A stretch of DNA of 64,000 nucleotides. Origin: Locusta migratoria (Eukaryota > Arthropoda > Insecta > Orthoptera > Acrididae). Within the stretch, counting starts at the first letter, position 1; every line of letters starts with the position of its first letter. Under the pieces are notes generated by a model. It was given only the letters and a program-made list of their open reading frames with translations, made no database searches and was not told the origin of the DNA. The stretch lies in the NCBI GenBank assembly GCA_026315105.1, contig CM048748.1:476497150-476561149 (forward strand). Direction: 5' to 3'. Positions 1 to 11,118 of the stretch are shown here, piece by piece. Both the position numbers and the translations under genes were made by a program.

Positions 1-1068
1 AGAGTATTGCTTTTGAAACAGATGTAGAGGAGTATTTTAACGGACGAGTTCTGAGATAGAGAGCGCAATTCTTCAGAATGATTTAAAGGGAAAGCCAGTA
101 CTAATCAGTTATTTGATTACATCGTAGTAGGCCTACGTAAAAATATACTTTGACACAGGGGGTAATATGTGGAATTATTCCAGCTTATTCCATATAAAGG
201 GAGTTCATAGTTAAAGTACCACTTTCAAAATGCTGCACAAACAGAATCACGGGTCAGAATAACTTCAGACTTGAAATGAAGTAACGAAGGGAGAAACGCC
301 ATCGCATAAACAAAAAATGAAAAGGCGGCTCGTGCTTCGGACGACTCGGGGCCCACTTCTTTGAGTGACGGATGGTGACAGTCGAGCCTCTCCCCCCCCC
401 CCCCCTCCGGCGTCCAAAGAGACAATCTGGAGTCTGGGGAAAGCGCCCCGGATTACCCTAACCCCTCTCTTTGGATATACTACTAAGCTTCTTTATTTCA
501 CACTTTTGTTCCAAGCTAAAAGGTGACTAATTTGTTACTAAAAATAATTAACGTTGTTCATTTTTCATTGATCCTAAACACCAGCAACGTATGAATATGC
601 ACATGAACACTGAAACACAGTGACTAATTGATTGCCCTGCAAAGTGAGTGTAACAAAATGAATCTGTTACGATGTACAGACAAGCTCCCTTCGGGTCTCG
701 TGACACTGCGGGCAGCTCACTCTACTAAACTTATGCATGCGCAAAACTTGCTCTCCCCCATATCTTTTCAAACAAATAAATATTTGTTACAACGAAGAGT
801 ACAAGTGTGTTTCACCCTCAAAATCTCGACACATTTGCTAAAACGTCCAAAGATATGTGGGAAGTAGCAATACAAAAGTCGTTCGTGTTTTCGTATCTGT
901 TAATAACGAGATTGAGTTAAAAATTGCTTGCAGTCGGTCTCGAACCCACAACCTTCGACGGTGCAACACATTGCTGCCGTCGTAGACTATTCTTGTTAGG
1001 TGGAGAGTAGTGACTTCACTATTATTCACGATCGGAGCTTCTGAGGTCTTTTATAGTTGCTCTACGTC
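1..1068. other. intergenic sequence, no gene seen
   Basis: No coding region or recognised element. There is a 14-nt C-run at 392-405, and a weak tRNA-like box B (read on the minus strand) near 915-945 that may be a decayed SINE head. The rest is AT-rich without visible structure. Confidence 0.5.
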
Positions 1069-1615
1069 TACATATATAAACTGCAAATCACATTGAAGCG
1101 CATGGCAGAGGGTTCGTTTACCACTTTCACAACATTTCTCTACCGTTCCATTCTCTAACAGCACGCGGGAAGAAAGAACACCTAAATATTTCCGTTTTCG
1201 ATCTGATTTCTCTTATTTTATTGGGATGGTCATTTCACCCTATGTAGGTGTACACTAGCAAAATATTTTCACATTCAAAAGCAAAAGTCGGTGATTGAAA
1301 TTTCGCAAATAGATCTCACCGCAACGAATAATGACGTTCCTTTAATGATTTCCACCTCAAATCGTGCAACATTACCGTGACGCTTTCCCCCCTGTAACGT
1401 GATAAAACAAACCGAGCTGCCCTTCTCTGAACCTTCTCAATAACTTCCGTCAGTCCCACATGGTGTGGGTCCCACACTGGGCAACAGTAATCCAGGAGAG
1501 GACGCACAAGTGTGATGCAGGCAGTCTCTTTGGTGGAGCTGGTGCATCCTCGAAGCGTTCTGCCGATGAAACGTAACCTTTGGTTCGCCTTCCCCACAAT
1601 ATTATCTGTGTGTTC

Positions 1616-1809
1616 AAATGTTTGAAAATCTATCGGACCAAACTGCGTGGTCATCAGTCCGTAGATTACAAACTACTTAAACCTAGTAAACTAACCTAAG
1701 GACAAATACACACACCCATACTACAGGGAGGTCTCGAACCTCCACGGCGAGCAACCGCGCGCTCCACAGCGAGACGCTTTAGACCGCTCGGCTACTCCAC
1801 CGCGGCTTT
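1616..1809 (-). mobile_element. SINE family B
   Basis: tRNA-derived SINE inserted in the LINE 3' region. On the minus strand it starts with a GGAGTAGCCGAGCGGTCTAA-type box A and has a GGAGGTTCGAG box B, then a body ending ACAAACATTTGAACA. The likely target duplication is tctgtgtgttc (1605-1615) and tctatgtgttc (1810-1820), 10 of 11 identical. Confidence 0.85.
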
Positions 1810-1916
1810 TCTATGTGTTCTCTCCAGTCTAAGTTGTTCGTAATTGTTACTCCTAGGTATTTTGTAGAATTTACGATATTAAGGTTTGACTGATTTATAG
1901 TGTAATTGAAGTTCAG

Positions 1917-2107
1917 CGCGGCCGCGGTGGCCGAGGGGACTCCAGTCACGGACTGCACGGCCACTACGGTCGGGGGTTCGAATCCCCCCTCGAGCATGGA
2001 TATTTGTGTCGTCCTTAGTATAAGGTAGTTGATAAGTAGTTTGTAAGTTTAGGGACTGATGACCCCGTAGTTGAGTCCCATAATCTTAACAAACATTTGA
2101 AAATTTT
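1917..2107 (+). mobile_element. SINE family A
   Basis: tRNA-derived SINE. Box A (GGTGGCCGAGGGG) and box B (GGTTCGAATCC) are visible in the head. The body contains GACTGATGACCCCGTAG and ends in a T-rich tail. A perfect 11-bp target duplication, ttgaagttcag, flanks it (1906-1916, 2108-2118). A short gap in the head distinguishes it from neighbours of the same family. Confidence 0.92.
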
Positions 2108-2752
2108 TTGAAGTTCAGTGGATATCTTTTAGTGGTCATGTGTATTACTTCACACTTTTCTTTATTTAGTGTCAATTGCCAATTTTCGCACCATGCAGAA
2201 ATTTTGTCTAAATCGCTTTGCAGTTGCTTTTGATCATATGTTGACTTCACTAGCCGATAAACGACAGCATCATCCGCGAAAAGTCTAAGGGAGCTATTCA
2301 TATTGTCTCCTAAATCGTTTATAAACAGAAGGAAGAGTAGGGGAGCTATAACGCTTCCTTGGGGAATGTCAGATACCATTCTGTTTTCCTAGATGACTTA
2401 CCCTCAATTACTACGAACCGTGTCCTTTCTGATATGTAATCGTGAATCCAATCGCACAATTGGGGAGATATTCCATAAGCACGCAATTTAATAAGAAGCC
2501 GCTTATGAGGTGCAGCGTCTAAAAGCCTTCCGGAAATCCAGAAATATGGAATCGATTTGTGATTTCTCGTCGATGTGACGATGAATTAAGGGCAAGCTGT
2601 GTTTCGCAAGAGCTAAACTTTCTTGGAGGTAGTTCATAATGTTCGAACAAAGTATACGTTCCAAAATCCTACTGCAAATCGACGTCAATGAGATGGGCCT
2701 GTAGTTTTGCTTATCACTCCTATTGCTTTTCTGAATATTGGAGAGACCTGGG

Positions 2753-2935
2753 CCGGCCGCGGTGGCTGAGGCGCTCCAGTCACGGTCAGCACGGCCACTA
2801 CGGTCGGGGGTTCGAATCCCCCCTCGGGCATGGATATTTGTGCCGTCCTAGTTCGTAAGTAGTTCATAAGTAGTTTGTAAGTTTAGGGACTGATGACCCC
2901 GTAGTTAAGTCCCATAAGCTTGACAAACATTTTTT
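2753..2935 (+). mobile_element. SINE family A
   Basis: SINE of family A inserted within the LINE RT region. Perfect 11-bp target duplication agagacctggg (2742-2752, 2936-2946). The head lacks about 12 nt after box A but keeps the box B GGTTCGAATCC. Confidence 0.92.
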
Positions 2936-3097
2936 AGAGACCTGGGCAACTTTCCAGTCTTTGGTTACGGAAATTTTATGCGTCTTTATAGTTGTAAGAT
3001 ATATTACCAAATATGACGTGTTTTGATGAATCTTCAGTGCGCCAGAAACAAATGTGAAGTGCGTATGTTGCCTTCATGTAGGATTTGCGCATGCGCG

Positions 3098-3260
3098 AGC
3101 TTCATTGCCTTGCTTCGCGATCATTCGTGCGTAACCGCCAGAGCTGGAGTAGCCAGGAGCTGGCGTCTCTACCAGCTCCAACGCCAGCATTGCAAGCGGC
3201 GTTTTCCTCGGCCCTCCCTGCGGCGGGAGCGCCCATACGCTGCCACCAAGTGGGCGTCTC
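3098..3260 (+). repeat. dispersed GC-rich repeat, matches 13925-14085
   Basis: This segment is repeated in inverted orientation at 13925-14085. The shared blocks include ATTCGTGCGTAACCGCCAGA and CTACCAGCTCCAACGCCA, with differences between them. The repeat family is unknown. The stretch 3000-3464 around it holds no gene; open frames here are GC-rich shadows. Confidence 0.7.
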
Positions 3261-3464
3261 CGCCTCGAGCAGTCAGTGGTAGCGCGTCCCCTGCCTTACC
3301 CCCACCACTGGTTCCTCGCCAGGTAGCAGCGCGACTGTGACAGGGCCAGCCCGCGCTCTTGCGCCTTCTTCGGGGGGCTGATGCTTTAGTTCTGAATCTT
3401 ATCAAATGGGTACTCTTAATCTCTATTTAGACAGTTCAGCATGAGCAGAAAAAATCCGGACTTA

Positions 3465-4613
3465 CACTCCTAGCCATTAAAATCACTATACTACGAAGAT
3501 GACGTGCTACAGATGCTAAATTTAACCGACAGAAAGAAGATGCTGTCATATGCGAATGATTAGCTTTTCAGAGTATTCACACAAGTTTGGCACCGGTGGC
3601 GACACCTACAACGTGCTGACATGAGGAAAGTTTCCAACCGATTTCTCATACACAAAAAGCAGTTGACCCACGTTCCCTGATGTAACGTTGTTGTCTTGCC
3701 TCGTGTAAGGAGGAGAAATGCTTACCATCTTGTTTTCGACTTTGATAAAGATCGGATTGTATCCTATCATGAATGCGGCTTATCGTATCGCGACATTGCT
3801 GCTCGCTTTCGTTGCGATCCAAAGATTGTTAGCAGAATATGAAATCGATGGGTTCAGTAGGGCAATACGGAAAGCCGTGCTGAATCCCAACGGCCTCGTA
3901 TCACTAGCAGTCGAGATGACAGGCATCTTATCCGCATGGCTGTAACGGATCGTGCAGCCACGTGTCGATCCCTGAGTCAACAGATGGGGACGTCTGCAAG
4001 ACAACAACCATCTGCACGAACAGTTCGACGACATTTGCAGCAGCATGGACTATCAGCTCGGAGACCGTGGCTGTAGTTACCCTTGACGCTGCATCACAGA
4101 CAGGAGCGCCTGTGATGGTGTAAGCAACGATGAATCTAGGTGCACGAATGGCAAAATGTCATGTTTTCGGATGAATCCAGGTTCTGTTTACAGCATCATG
4201 ATGATCTCATCCGTGTTTGGCGACAACGCGTTGAACGCACATTGGAAGCGTGTATTCGTCATCGCCATACTGGCGTATCAACCAGCGTGATTTTATGGGG
4301 TGCCATTGATTACACGTCTCGGTCACCTCTTGTTCGCATCGACGGCACTTTGAACAGTGGCCTTTACATTTCAGACGTCTTAAGATCCGTGGCTCTACCC
4401 TTGATTCGATCCCTGCGGAACCCCACATTTCAGCAGGATAACGCACGACCACATGTTGGAGGTCCTGTACGGGCTTTTCTGGATACGGAAAATGTTCGAC
4501 TGTTGCCCTGGCCAGCACATTCTCCAGATCCCTCACCAGTTTGAAACGTCTGGTCAATGGTGACCTAAGAACTGTCTCGTCACAATACGCCAGTCACTAC
4601 TCATGAACTGTGG
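3465..4613 (+). mobile_element. Tc1-like DNA transposon, copy 1, 3'-truncated
   Basis: Begins with the terminal inverted repeat CACTCCTAGCCATTAAAAT directly after a TA dinucleotide, the usual target of the Tc1/mariner superfamily. It is homologous to the complete copy at 16005-17383. The right end is missing: homology stops near 4613 (after GAACTGTGG) and monomer sequence of the adjoining tandem array follows at once. Confidence 0.88.
3718..4600 (+). pseudogene. Tc1-like DDE transposase remnant
   Basis: Tc1-type transposases cut and paste the element with a DD34E catalytic triad. An N-terminal DNA-binding portion is visible in broken form at 3770-3945, but several stops and frameshifts follow. 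A C-terminal open stretch at 4140-4544 carries FSDESRFCLQHH (first Asp), FQQDNARPHV (second Asp) and PWPAHSPDPSP. The third catalytic residue, expected as Glu just after SPDLSPI, is lost at a stop. The frame then runs to the truncation point. The protein is dead in this copy, and only family membership can be asserted. Confidence 0.88.
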
Positions 4614-4644
4614 CAATTTAGAAGCTAGAACTACAAAAATTCTG

Positions 4645-5137
4645 AAACTTCCTGGCAGATTAAAATTGTGTGCCGGAACCGGGACTCGAACCTGGGACCT
4701 TTGCCTTCCGCGGTAGTGCGCTTGCCAGCGAAAGGCAAAGGTCCCAGGTTCGAGTCCCGGTTCCGGCACACAATTTTAATCTGCCAGGAAGTTTCATATC
4801 AGCGCACACTCCGCTGCAGAGTGAAGTTTCATTCTGGAAACATCCCTTAGGCTGTGGCAAGCCATGTCTCCACCATATCCTTTCTTCCAGGAGTGCTAGT
4901 CTTGCGTGTTTGCAAGAGAGCTTCTGTGAAGTTTGGAAAGTAGGGGGCGAGGTACTGGCAGAAGTAAGGTTGTGAGGCGGCATCGTGAGTCGTGTCGGGA
5001 TAGCACAGTCGGTAGTGCGCCTGCCCGCGAAAGGCAAAGGTCCCAGGTTCGAGTCCCGGTTCCGGCAAACAATTTTAATCTGCCAGGAAGTTTCATATCA
5101 GCGCACACTTCGCTGCAGAGTGAAGTTTACTTCTGGA
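4645..5137. mobile_element. compound tRNA-headed foldback element (family C)
   Basis: Contains three copies of a tRNA-like head with box B GTTCGAGTCCCGG, one inverted (near 4670-4710) and two direct (near 4735-4770 and 5035-5070). The 5' end folds back on itself (4645-4790). The end sequence AAACTTCCTGGCAGATTAAA appears at the left and, inverted, twice more. It is inserted into the tandem array with a target duplication tacaaaaattctg/tacaaaaactctg (4632-4644, 5138-5150), 12 of 13 identical. A duplication of that length suggests LINE-mediated insertion. Confidence 0.85.
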
Positions 5138-5419
5138 TACAAAAACTCTGATTTTAATTCAGGGTTCGAATTTAAAAGACACGTGTTTCGGCATTTTTTG
5201 CAATTCAACCAAATAGGCGGTAAAATAAGGGACGCAAAAAATTGATTTTCAAAAATAAATTGCTGTGGATTCAAATTTTAAGCTACAATTACGAAACTTC
5301 TGATATGGAATGTTGGTCAGTATTTTTGGAATTTCAACAAGTAAGAGGTTAAAACAAGGGATCAAAAAGTCTTTAAAAAAAACTTCGTTGTCAGGAAAAA
5401 AAAAAAAAAAAAAATTGTG

Positions 5420-5618
5420 CCGGCCGCGGTGGCCGAGGAGACTGAGGCGCTCCAGTCACGATCTGCACGGCCAGTACGGTCGGGGGTTCGAATCCCCCCT
5501 CGGGCATGGATATTTGTGCAGTCCTAGTTCGTAAGCAGTTCATAAGTAGTTTGTAAGTCTAGGGACTGATGACCCCGTAGTTAAGTCCCATAGACTATAC
5601 AAACATTTGAACATTTGA
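5420..5618 (+). mobile_element. SINE family A
   Basis: Full-length family A SINE inserted in the tandem array just after an A-rich run (5395-5414). Box A and box B are intact, and the 3' body ends ACATTTGAACATTTGAAAA. The target duplication is unclear because both flanks are A/T-rich. Confidence 0.88.
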
Positions 5619-6499
5619 AAATTTTGGAGCTAGAACTGCGAAAATTGTTATTTTTATTGTTCGTTAGAATTTAAAAAAAATAGTGTTTTGGTATTTTTGG
5701 AAATTCAACCATCAAGAGGATTAAATCGGAGAGGGGATGTTTTTCGAAAAATGTTGCTATTTAGACAATTTTGAAGTTATAACTACAAATTTTCGGTTTT
5801 AGATTCGGGGTTCGATTTTAAAAGACACGTGTTTCGGTATTTTTTTTTAAACTGGACCAATATGTGGGTGAAATACGGGATGAAAAATTGATTTTCAAAA
5901 ATATGTTACTGTTAACTCAAATTTGAAGCTATAACTACGAAACTTAAGATATGGACACTTGATCAGGATTAAAAAGACAAGTTTCGGTATTTTTCGAAAT
6001 TCAACTAAGGGTCTAAAAAAATTATGGGTCAAAAATTATTTTCGAAAACACGTTGTTATCAAGACAATTTTGAAGCCAGAGCTGCAAAAATAAGTAATAT
6101 TGTTATTCGTTAGAATTTAAAAAATACGTATTTCGGTATTTTTGGAAATTCAACCATCAAGTGGGTCAAATTGGAGATGGAATGTTTTTCGAAAATCCTT
6201 CGCTATTCAGGCAATTTTGAAGCTACAACCGCATAAATTAGTATGTTTTCTTAGTCAGAATTAAAAAGTCACGTGTTTCGGTATTTTCAGGAAATTAATC
6301 AATTACGGGGTGAAATAGGGGATGAAACATTTTTTGAAAATACGTTACTACTAAAGCTAGTTTTGAACCCAGAATTACAAAAAATGATATTTGCATACTT
6401 GTTTGGCATTCAAAAGACACATGTTGGGGTATTTTTCAAAATTCAACTGTTAAGGGGTGTCATAGGGGGTTACAAGAGTTAAATCAAATGATCAAATGT

Positions 6500-7250
6500 T
6501 TAGGTCATAATCCCATTTGACAGTAATGTAAACATTACATTTGTTATTAGGCCATATTTGTTGTTCCTGTCATTCTTTATTCATTTAGCATCCTTGTGTG
6601 TATAATTGTAATTATTTTTATGCATATCTAACCAGGAACAACATAAACAAAGGATTTAAAAAACAACACAGTATTAATAATAACAATACATGCGAATACT
6701 ACTAATAATAATGATAGTAATAACACAAACATCACAGTAATACTAACAATAACAAGAGATATTTAAATGGAGGTAAGATGTTTAACACATTTGAATTAAG
6801 TTTCATATAAACAGAAGGGGGGAAATTATTAATGAAAGAGGAGAAGATTGACAGTGACAGTGGTTGTTATTAAGTGGAGATATATGTGAAGAAAGATCTC
6901 TGCTGACGAAAGGAAAGGGAAACGTTTGTGGGGGGAGAAGGAATTGACAACAGTGAGATACAGACTGGTAAGTGGTGAAGAAAATGGCTATTGTGATAGG
7001 AGGACCCTTAGCTGTCGTTTGAAGTTTGGAATTGATTTTCTCTCCCTTAACTTTTGAGGAAGATTGTTCCACAGACGTGTTCCCGATCCAGAAAGTGATT
7101 TAGAGAAGATTGCAGTGTTATGTGATGGTACAGAGAGAGTTTTATTTAGGTGAGATCGTGTTATCTTCGATTTAATTTCTTCAATTTTATTATTATTATA
7201 AATAAAAATAAAGTTCAATCAAAGTAACAGTATAAACATATTGACGAGCG
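6500..7250 (-). mobile_element. LINE 3' end remnant
   Basis: The 3' end of a non-LTR retrotransposon on the minus strand: a short coding tail (see 6988-7218) followed by an AT-rich sequence down to about 6500. Neither boundary is marked by a clear target duplication. Confidence 0.5.
6988..7218 (-). pseudogene. C-terminal tail of a LINE reverse transcriptase polyprotein
   Basis: The 76-residue frame contains NTAIFSKSLSGSGTRLWNNL and LPQKLRERKSIPNFKRQLR, ending in LLSQ. The pattern RS..LN..P...T..F.KS....G..LWN.LP..L.....I..FK..L is the usual C-terminus of CR1/jockey/RTE-like LINE polyproteins, after the RT domain. No RT catalytic block precedes it here. It is recognised by pattern only. Confidence 0.6.
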
Positions 7251-8009
7251 TCATCTAGATACAGTTGTGGAAGTGGAAATATTTAAACATGTGAAGAAAT
7301 TCTAACCTAAGCACCTTGGCACGGGAAGTGGACGCACTACGCACTTCGCCGTAGCAACTGACACGACTAAATTTGTTTTTCGAAACGCCTAGACTATCAA
7401 GTCAAATTCTGACAATTATTTTTCACCGATTGCGTAAAGAAGCACTTTACTAGCTACCCGAATGTCTTCTCCGATTTAAGATTTAGAAATTTGTGCAAAA
7501 TTCCGACTGATTTTTCGTCTTTTGCTCATAAATGAGGGCTCGTTATGGTGAATGACCAGCCTGCACCTGCCTATAATATGATTTCAAAATGTCGAATCTC
7601 CCAATAGTGATTTAACTGTACACCTACATACATATCTATTTTGCTTTCATTTCTTACAGCTTACTGAAAAATAAATGTGTTAACAGCAATGTATTGTCAT
7701 CAGTTATACCCCAACTCAAGTTTTTAATTCGCAAAACATGGAATGTACCAATGCTTTGTTTGACCTAAAAATAACAGTTTTATTTTATTCTTGTTAATTT
7801 TGATTGTTTTTCAAAATTAGTTAACACAATGTATACATGTTTTATCTGCTGGGCGAACACCTTGTTCAGTTCAGGGAGCGTGTTACATTATAATTAGGCG
7901 CAGTTTTACCGCTAGTGCGTCATTCCAAACAACTAACTGGGGAACGCGTCAACATTTCTCAGCGTCCTCAGCTGAGACGGTAATTGTAAAGCGGACGTCT
8001 AATGACTCG
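7251..8009. other. no gene seen
   Basis: AT-rich sequence with short frames only. I see no repeat boundary or coding signal. Confidence 0.4.
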
Positions 8010-8215
8010 TCCATTAGGCTCACAAGTAGAGGGTCTTACATATGTGTCACCGATTTCGATCGAATATTGCATGGACGTTCTATATTGAATATAAAGAGAC
8101 ATGTTTCAGATTTTTGCTAGACACTCAGTTTTTGTAAAAATCAAGGACAAAGTTGATGATGGAAAATTGCGTTTTCAGTGCTATACATTGAAAGATAGTC
8201 TGAAAATGAGCTCTT
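8010..8215 (+). repeat. left arm of a diverged inverted pair (with 10075-10270)
   Basis: Shared blocks include GCATGGACGTTC, AATATAAAGAG, TTTTTGCTA.ACACT and TGCTATACAT, in the same order when 10075-10270 is read on the opposite strand. The two arms are about 2 kb apart and clearly diverged. Between them lie a (CA)n tract, unassigned sequence and the palindrome 9483-10064. Confidence 0.65.
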
Positions 8216-8678
8216 TTTACCAATATTTATTCGGAAAAAAGTTGATGACGCTCGTATAATTAACGTTTGTATTTTCGTGCTGTAGCTTGGGAACTCGTAA
8301 ACATGAGCGACATTCCGAGAGAAACTGACCGTCTAATAAAATAATTAAATGAAAATAAAAAGTCGTATTTGTAATACGTTCCCTACCCTTATTTTCTTAT
8401 TTTGAAGTAGGGCATCGGGAAGTGTGATAAATATTCCGTTGAGTGTTTACAGCTGTTGTATTTGTGATAAACACTGTACAAAAAATAAAAATAAGAAATC
8501 AACAACAAAAAGTAAAATATATTATTGCACAATTTAAATACTGAGCGTCTGTTCGTCAGTATTCAGACAGCTGTTAGGATGAAACTTATCACAAAGCAAC
8601 CAAAATGCAGATATGTCCCTCACAATGCATAACACACAAACGGGGGCAAAAGACCTGCATGTCGTGCGCCATGATAGA

Positions 8679-8680
<2 letters not shown>

Positions 8681-8718
<38 letters not shown>
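8681..8718. repeat. (CA)n microsatellite
   Basis: About 19 dinucleotide units, uninterrupted. Confidence 0.97.
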
Positions 8719-8722
<4 letters not shown>

Positions 8723-9482
8723 CCAAACGACATGTTGCACAATCACTTGTTGTCTAAGTACCGTTCGTGAAAAACGTATTTGATTTATATTGCTGAAGAC
8801 ACGTTTATCTTATATTAATCTCAATGCATATGAGTATAAAAGCATTATCGCGAAAGACAGGCGCGGACAAGAGATTATTCTCAGCTCTGCGGTTCTGTGC
8901 TATCATCTTTAAGTCTTGCGATAAAATTCCTGACCTGTCGAAAGAAGCAAACATCACGAGGTTGACAAAGCAAGGTGCATTTCCGTGGTATAACTGTAAC
9001 AGTGCAGGCCGCTTGAGCATTATCATCGACAAAGTCGTGTCGCAGATTGTCATATCGGTTTGACCACCCCATGAATCCAATATGAACCAAAATTAATTTT
9101 TCAGGGCATAAGGTTTCAGAACATGATTGAAATATAATTCATACAGTTCGGACGTCAGCTTTCCAGATTCTGAGCACGTGACGAGAAAATTTGCAAATTC
9201 TATCTGTGAATCACAAATAAAACATCTGCAAGCAGTTAATACACATAATTGAATATTAATTACTCTTCCCTATGCTCTACTTGAAAATAAAGCAAGAAAA
9301 GGTATTACGAGTATGTGGTTCTTATCAGAGGCTTCGGAAAGAAATCCAACAGAAAGTTGCAATCGTGGAGGTTTGACAGTCCAGCCCTGGGCCGCTCGAC
9401 GGCAAACTCACTCATGTTTACGAATACCCAAGCTACAACACAGAAACGTTATTTACTTGAATGTCATTAAATTTTGGCTCCA
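8719..9482. other. no gene recognised
   Basis: Frames of 69-91 codons are open on both strands around 8805-9090, but none shows a recognisable motif, so overlap of chance frames is the simplest reading. Confidence 0.35.
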
Positions 9483-10064
9483 TATACAGGGTTTTACAAA
9501 AAGGTACGGCCAAACTTTCAGGAAACATTCCTCACACACAAAGAAAGAAAATATGTTATGTAGGCATGTGTCCGGAAACGCCTATTTTCCATGTTAGACC
9601 GCATTTTAGTATTTCTCTTTAAATGTAAATTGAAATAATTCGTGCAGACAATTGTCAAAATACGCAATTGTTTCGTTAGTTTGTACTGTACTTCCTCGAT
9701 TCACCGCCAGTTGGCCCAGTGCTTGTGTTGACGTGCGACTCATTGCTCTACATTACTAGCGTCAAGCACATCAGTACGTAGCATCAACTGGTTAGTTCTC
9801 GTCACGAACGTGGTTTTGCAGTCAGTGCAATGTTTACAAATATGGTGAATCGAGGAAGTACAGTACATACTAACAAAAAAATGAGTATATTGACAATTGT
9901 CTGCACGAATTATTTCAATTTACATTTAAAGAGAAATACTAAAATGAGGTCTAACATGGAAATCAAGCGTTTCCGCACACATGTCCACATAACATATTTT
10001 CTTTCTTTGTGTGTGAACAATGTTTCCTGAAAGTTTGGCCGTATCTTTTTTAACACCCTGTATA
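9483..10064. repeat. long palindromic (foldback) element
   Basis: Two arms of about 220 bp are inverted. The left begins ATACAGGGTTTTACAAAAAG and the right ends TTTAACACCCTGTAT. Shared blocks include CCAAACTTTCAGGAAACATT and TTTCTTTCTTTGTGTGTG on opposite strands. A spacer of about 120 bp (roughly 9715-9830) separates them. No transposase frame is present, so this would be a non-autonomous element. The ACAGGGTGTT-type end is common in locust repeats (from memory). No clear target duplication beyond TA. Confidence 0.8.
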
Positions 10065-10074
10065 TTAGTTAAAA

Positions 10075-10270
10075 ATGTTCGACTATCTTCTGATGTATAG
10101 CATTGAAATAGCGATTTTGTATAATCTACTTTGAGCTTAACTTTTTTTAAAAACTGCTCAGTGTGTAGCAAAAATCCGAAAGACGCGACTCTTTATATTG
10201 ATTATCGAACGTCCATGCCAATTTCGGTGGAAATTGTTGACCCACAAGTCAGACTCTCTCCCTGTCAGTG
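10075..10270 (-). repeat. right arm of the diverged inverted pair (with 8010-8215)
   Basis: Counterpart of 8010-8215 in opposite orientation. It lies directly against the right end of the palindrome at 9483-10064. Confidence 0.65.
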
Positions 10271-11118
10271 TGATATCAACGTGTAAGGCAAGGGTTCCCA
10301 AATTTTTTTGTCTCATTGATTCCTTGCCAACTTTTTCTGCTCTGTATAGATACTCTGCCTTTCGTGTACATAATTCTTTTAAGAATTCCTAACTTGAAAT
10401 ATGTTTTCGTGCCTGATATGGTGATACTAACTCTGATAACTTTAACTTTGAAGAGTGCAGTGAAAATAATGTGTAGCAATATATTAATATTTTTTTATTG
10501 AAGATTATATCTGCGACGCTTGTCACAAGCATCCGTTCTCTCTGCCAGTAAATCTCTGATTATCCTTGTCTCAATTAATACCTTCATCTATTTCCATCGA
10601 TCTGGAGAGAAAACGGAATCGCTTGTCGTCTTTCGTTTTTCTACCTTTATACTGAGCGGACGTATTTTACTCGACCTCCAGAACCATGTAAGTGTGAGCT
10701 CTGGTTAGCACCCTTTAACGTAATAGACTTTAAATTTCTTTTGTAATTCCTATTTTATTTAAACAATGACTATTCTCCCCATCTTTTATTTAATTTATTA
10801 ATTGATGCTTGGTCATCGTTGCCTATTGTCTCATGATGCATTCTCGATGCAAAATTTATTTACTCGCATTTTATATTAAAAATTGAATTCAATGCCTGCA
10901 GGAAATCTTCATTCTGTTAAAAGCGATGTCCGATAATTTTTTTAACTTTCGATTACCGCAGTGATTACAATTGCACACGGTCTTAAAACTTAAATAATTA
11001 ATAGTCATGAAACCAAGCATCAGTTTACGAGAACGAAGATATTAATCAATTCATACAGGTTCAACTGCAGTGTCACGGCATCCACCAATGAATGCATACC
11101 AGGTAACTGATTCCGCTA
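10271..11118. other. no gene seen
   Basis: AT-rich sequence. Frames of 60-70 codons show no motif and I see no repeat. Confidence 0.4.

Larger units (their letters stand above)
1316..2990 (-). pseudogene. LINE reverse transcriptase remnant
   Basis: When functional, this protein copies the element RNA at a nicked chromosomal target. In order, the minus-strand frames read: a YRPISLTS-type block with an upstream VAQVSPIFRK stretch (near 2935-2700), LDFRKAF (near 2520), the IPQGSVIAPLLF block and the catalytic FADD box (2270-2380), then the C-terminal LVRPLLDYCCPVWDP and VQRRAARFVL blocks (1400-1520). The frames shift and stop several times, and three SINE insertions cut them, so no full-length protein can be made. 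The FADD catalytic pair itself survives. Upstream domains are missing. Identification as a non-LTR RT is secure; the clade is not. Confidence 0.85.
1069..2998 (-). mobile_element. jockey/CR1-like LINE, 5'-truncated, copy 1
   Basis: A non-LTR retrotransposon lies on the minus strand, from the reverse transcriptase palm region (near 2990) down to a 3' UTR that ends near 1069. A second diverged copy occurs at 57890-59398 and matches it block by block. Three SINEs interrupt it (1616-1809, 1917-2107, 2753-2935), each with a target duplication made from LINE sequence, so all are younger than the LINE. The endonuclease domain and 5' UTR are absent, as is usual for incomplete target-primed reverse transcription. 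The jockey/CR1 grouping rests on motif style and recognition, not on a tree. Confidence 0.8.
4614..6482 (+). repeat. degenerate tandem array, ~145-bp unit
   Basis: About eight diverged monomers repeat a pattern of CACGTGTTTCGGTATTTTT, then AAATTCAACC, a GGGTGAAATAGGGGATGAAA-type block, TTTTCGAAAA and TTTTGAAGCTA. The CGTGTTTCGG-type box recurs near 5178, 5685, 5822, 5970, 6128, 6269 and 6417, a spacing near 140-158. A tRNA-headed foldback (4645-5137) and a SINE (5420-5618) interrupt the array. Related blocks on the opposite strand occur at 43380-43790 and 45160-45450. There is no coding sequence. Confidence 0.75.
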
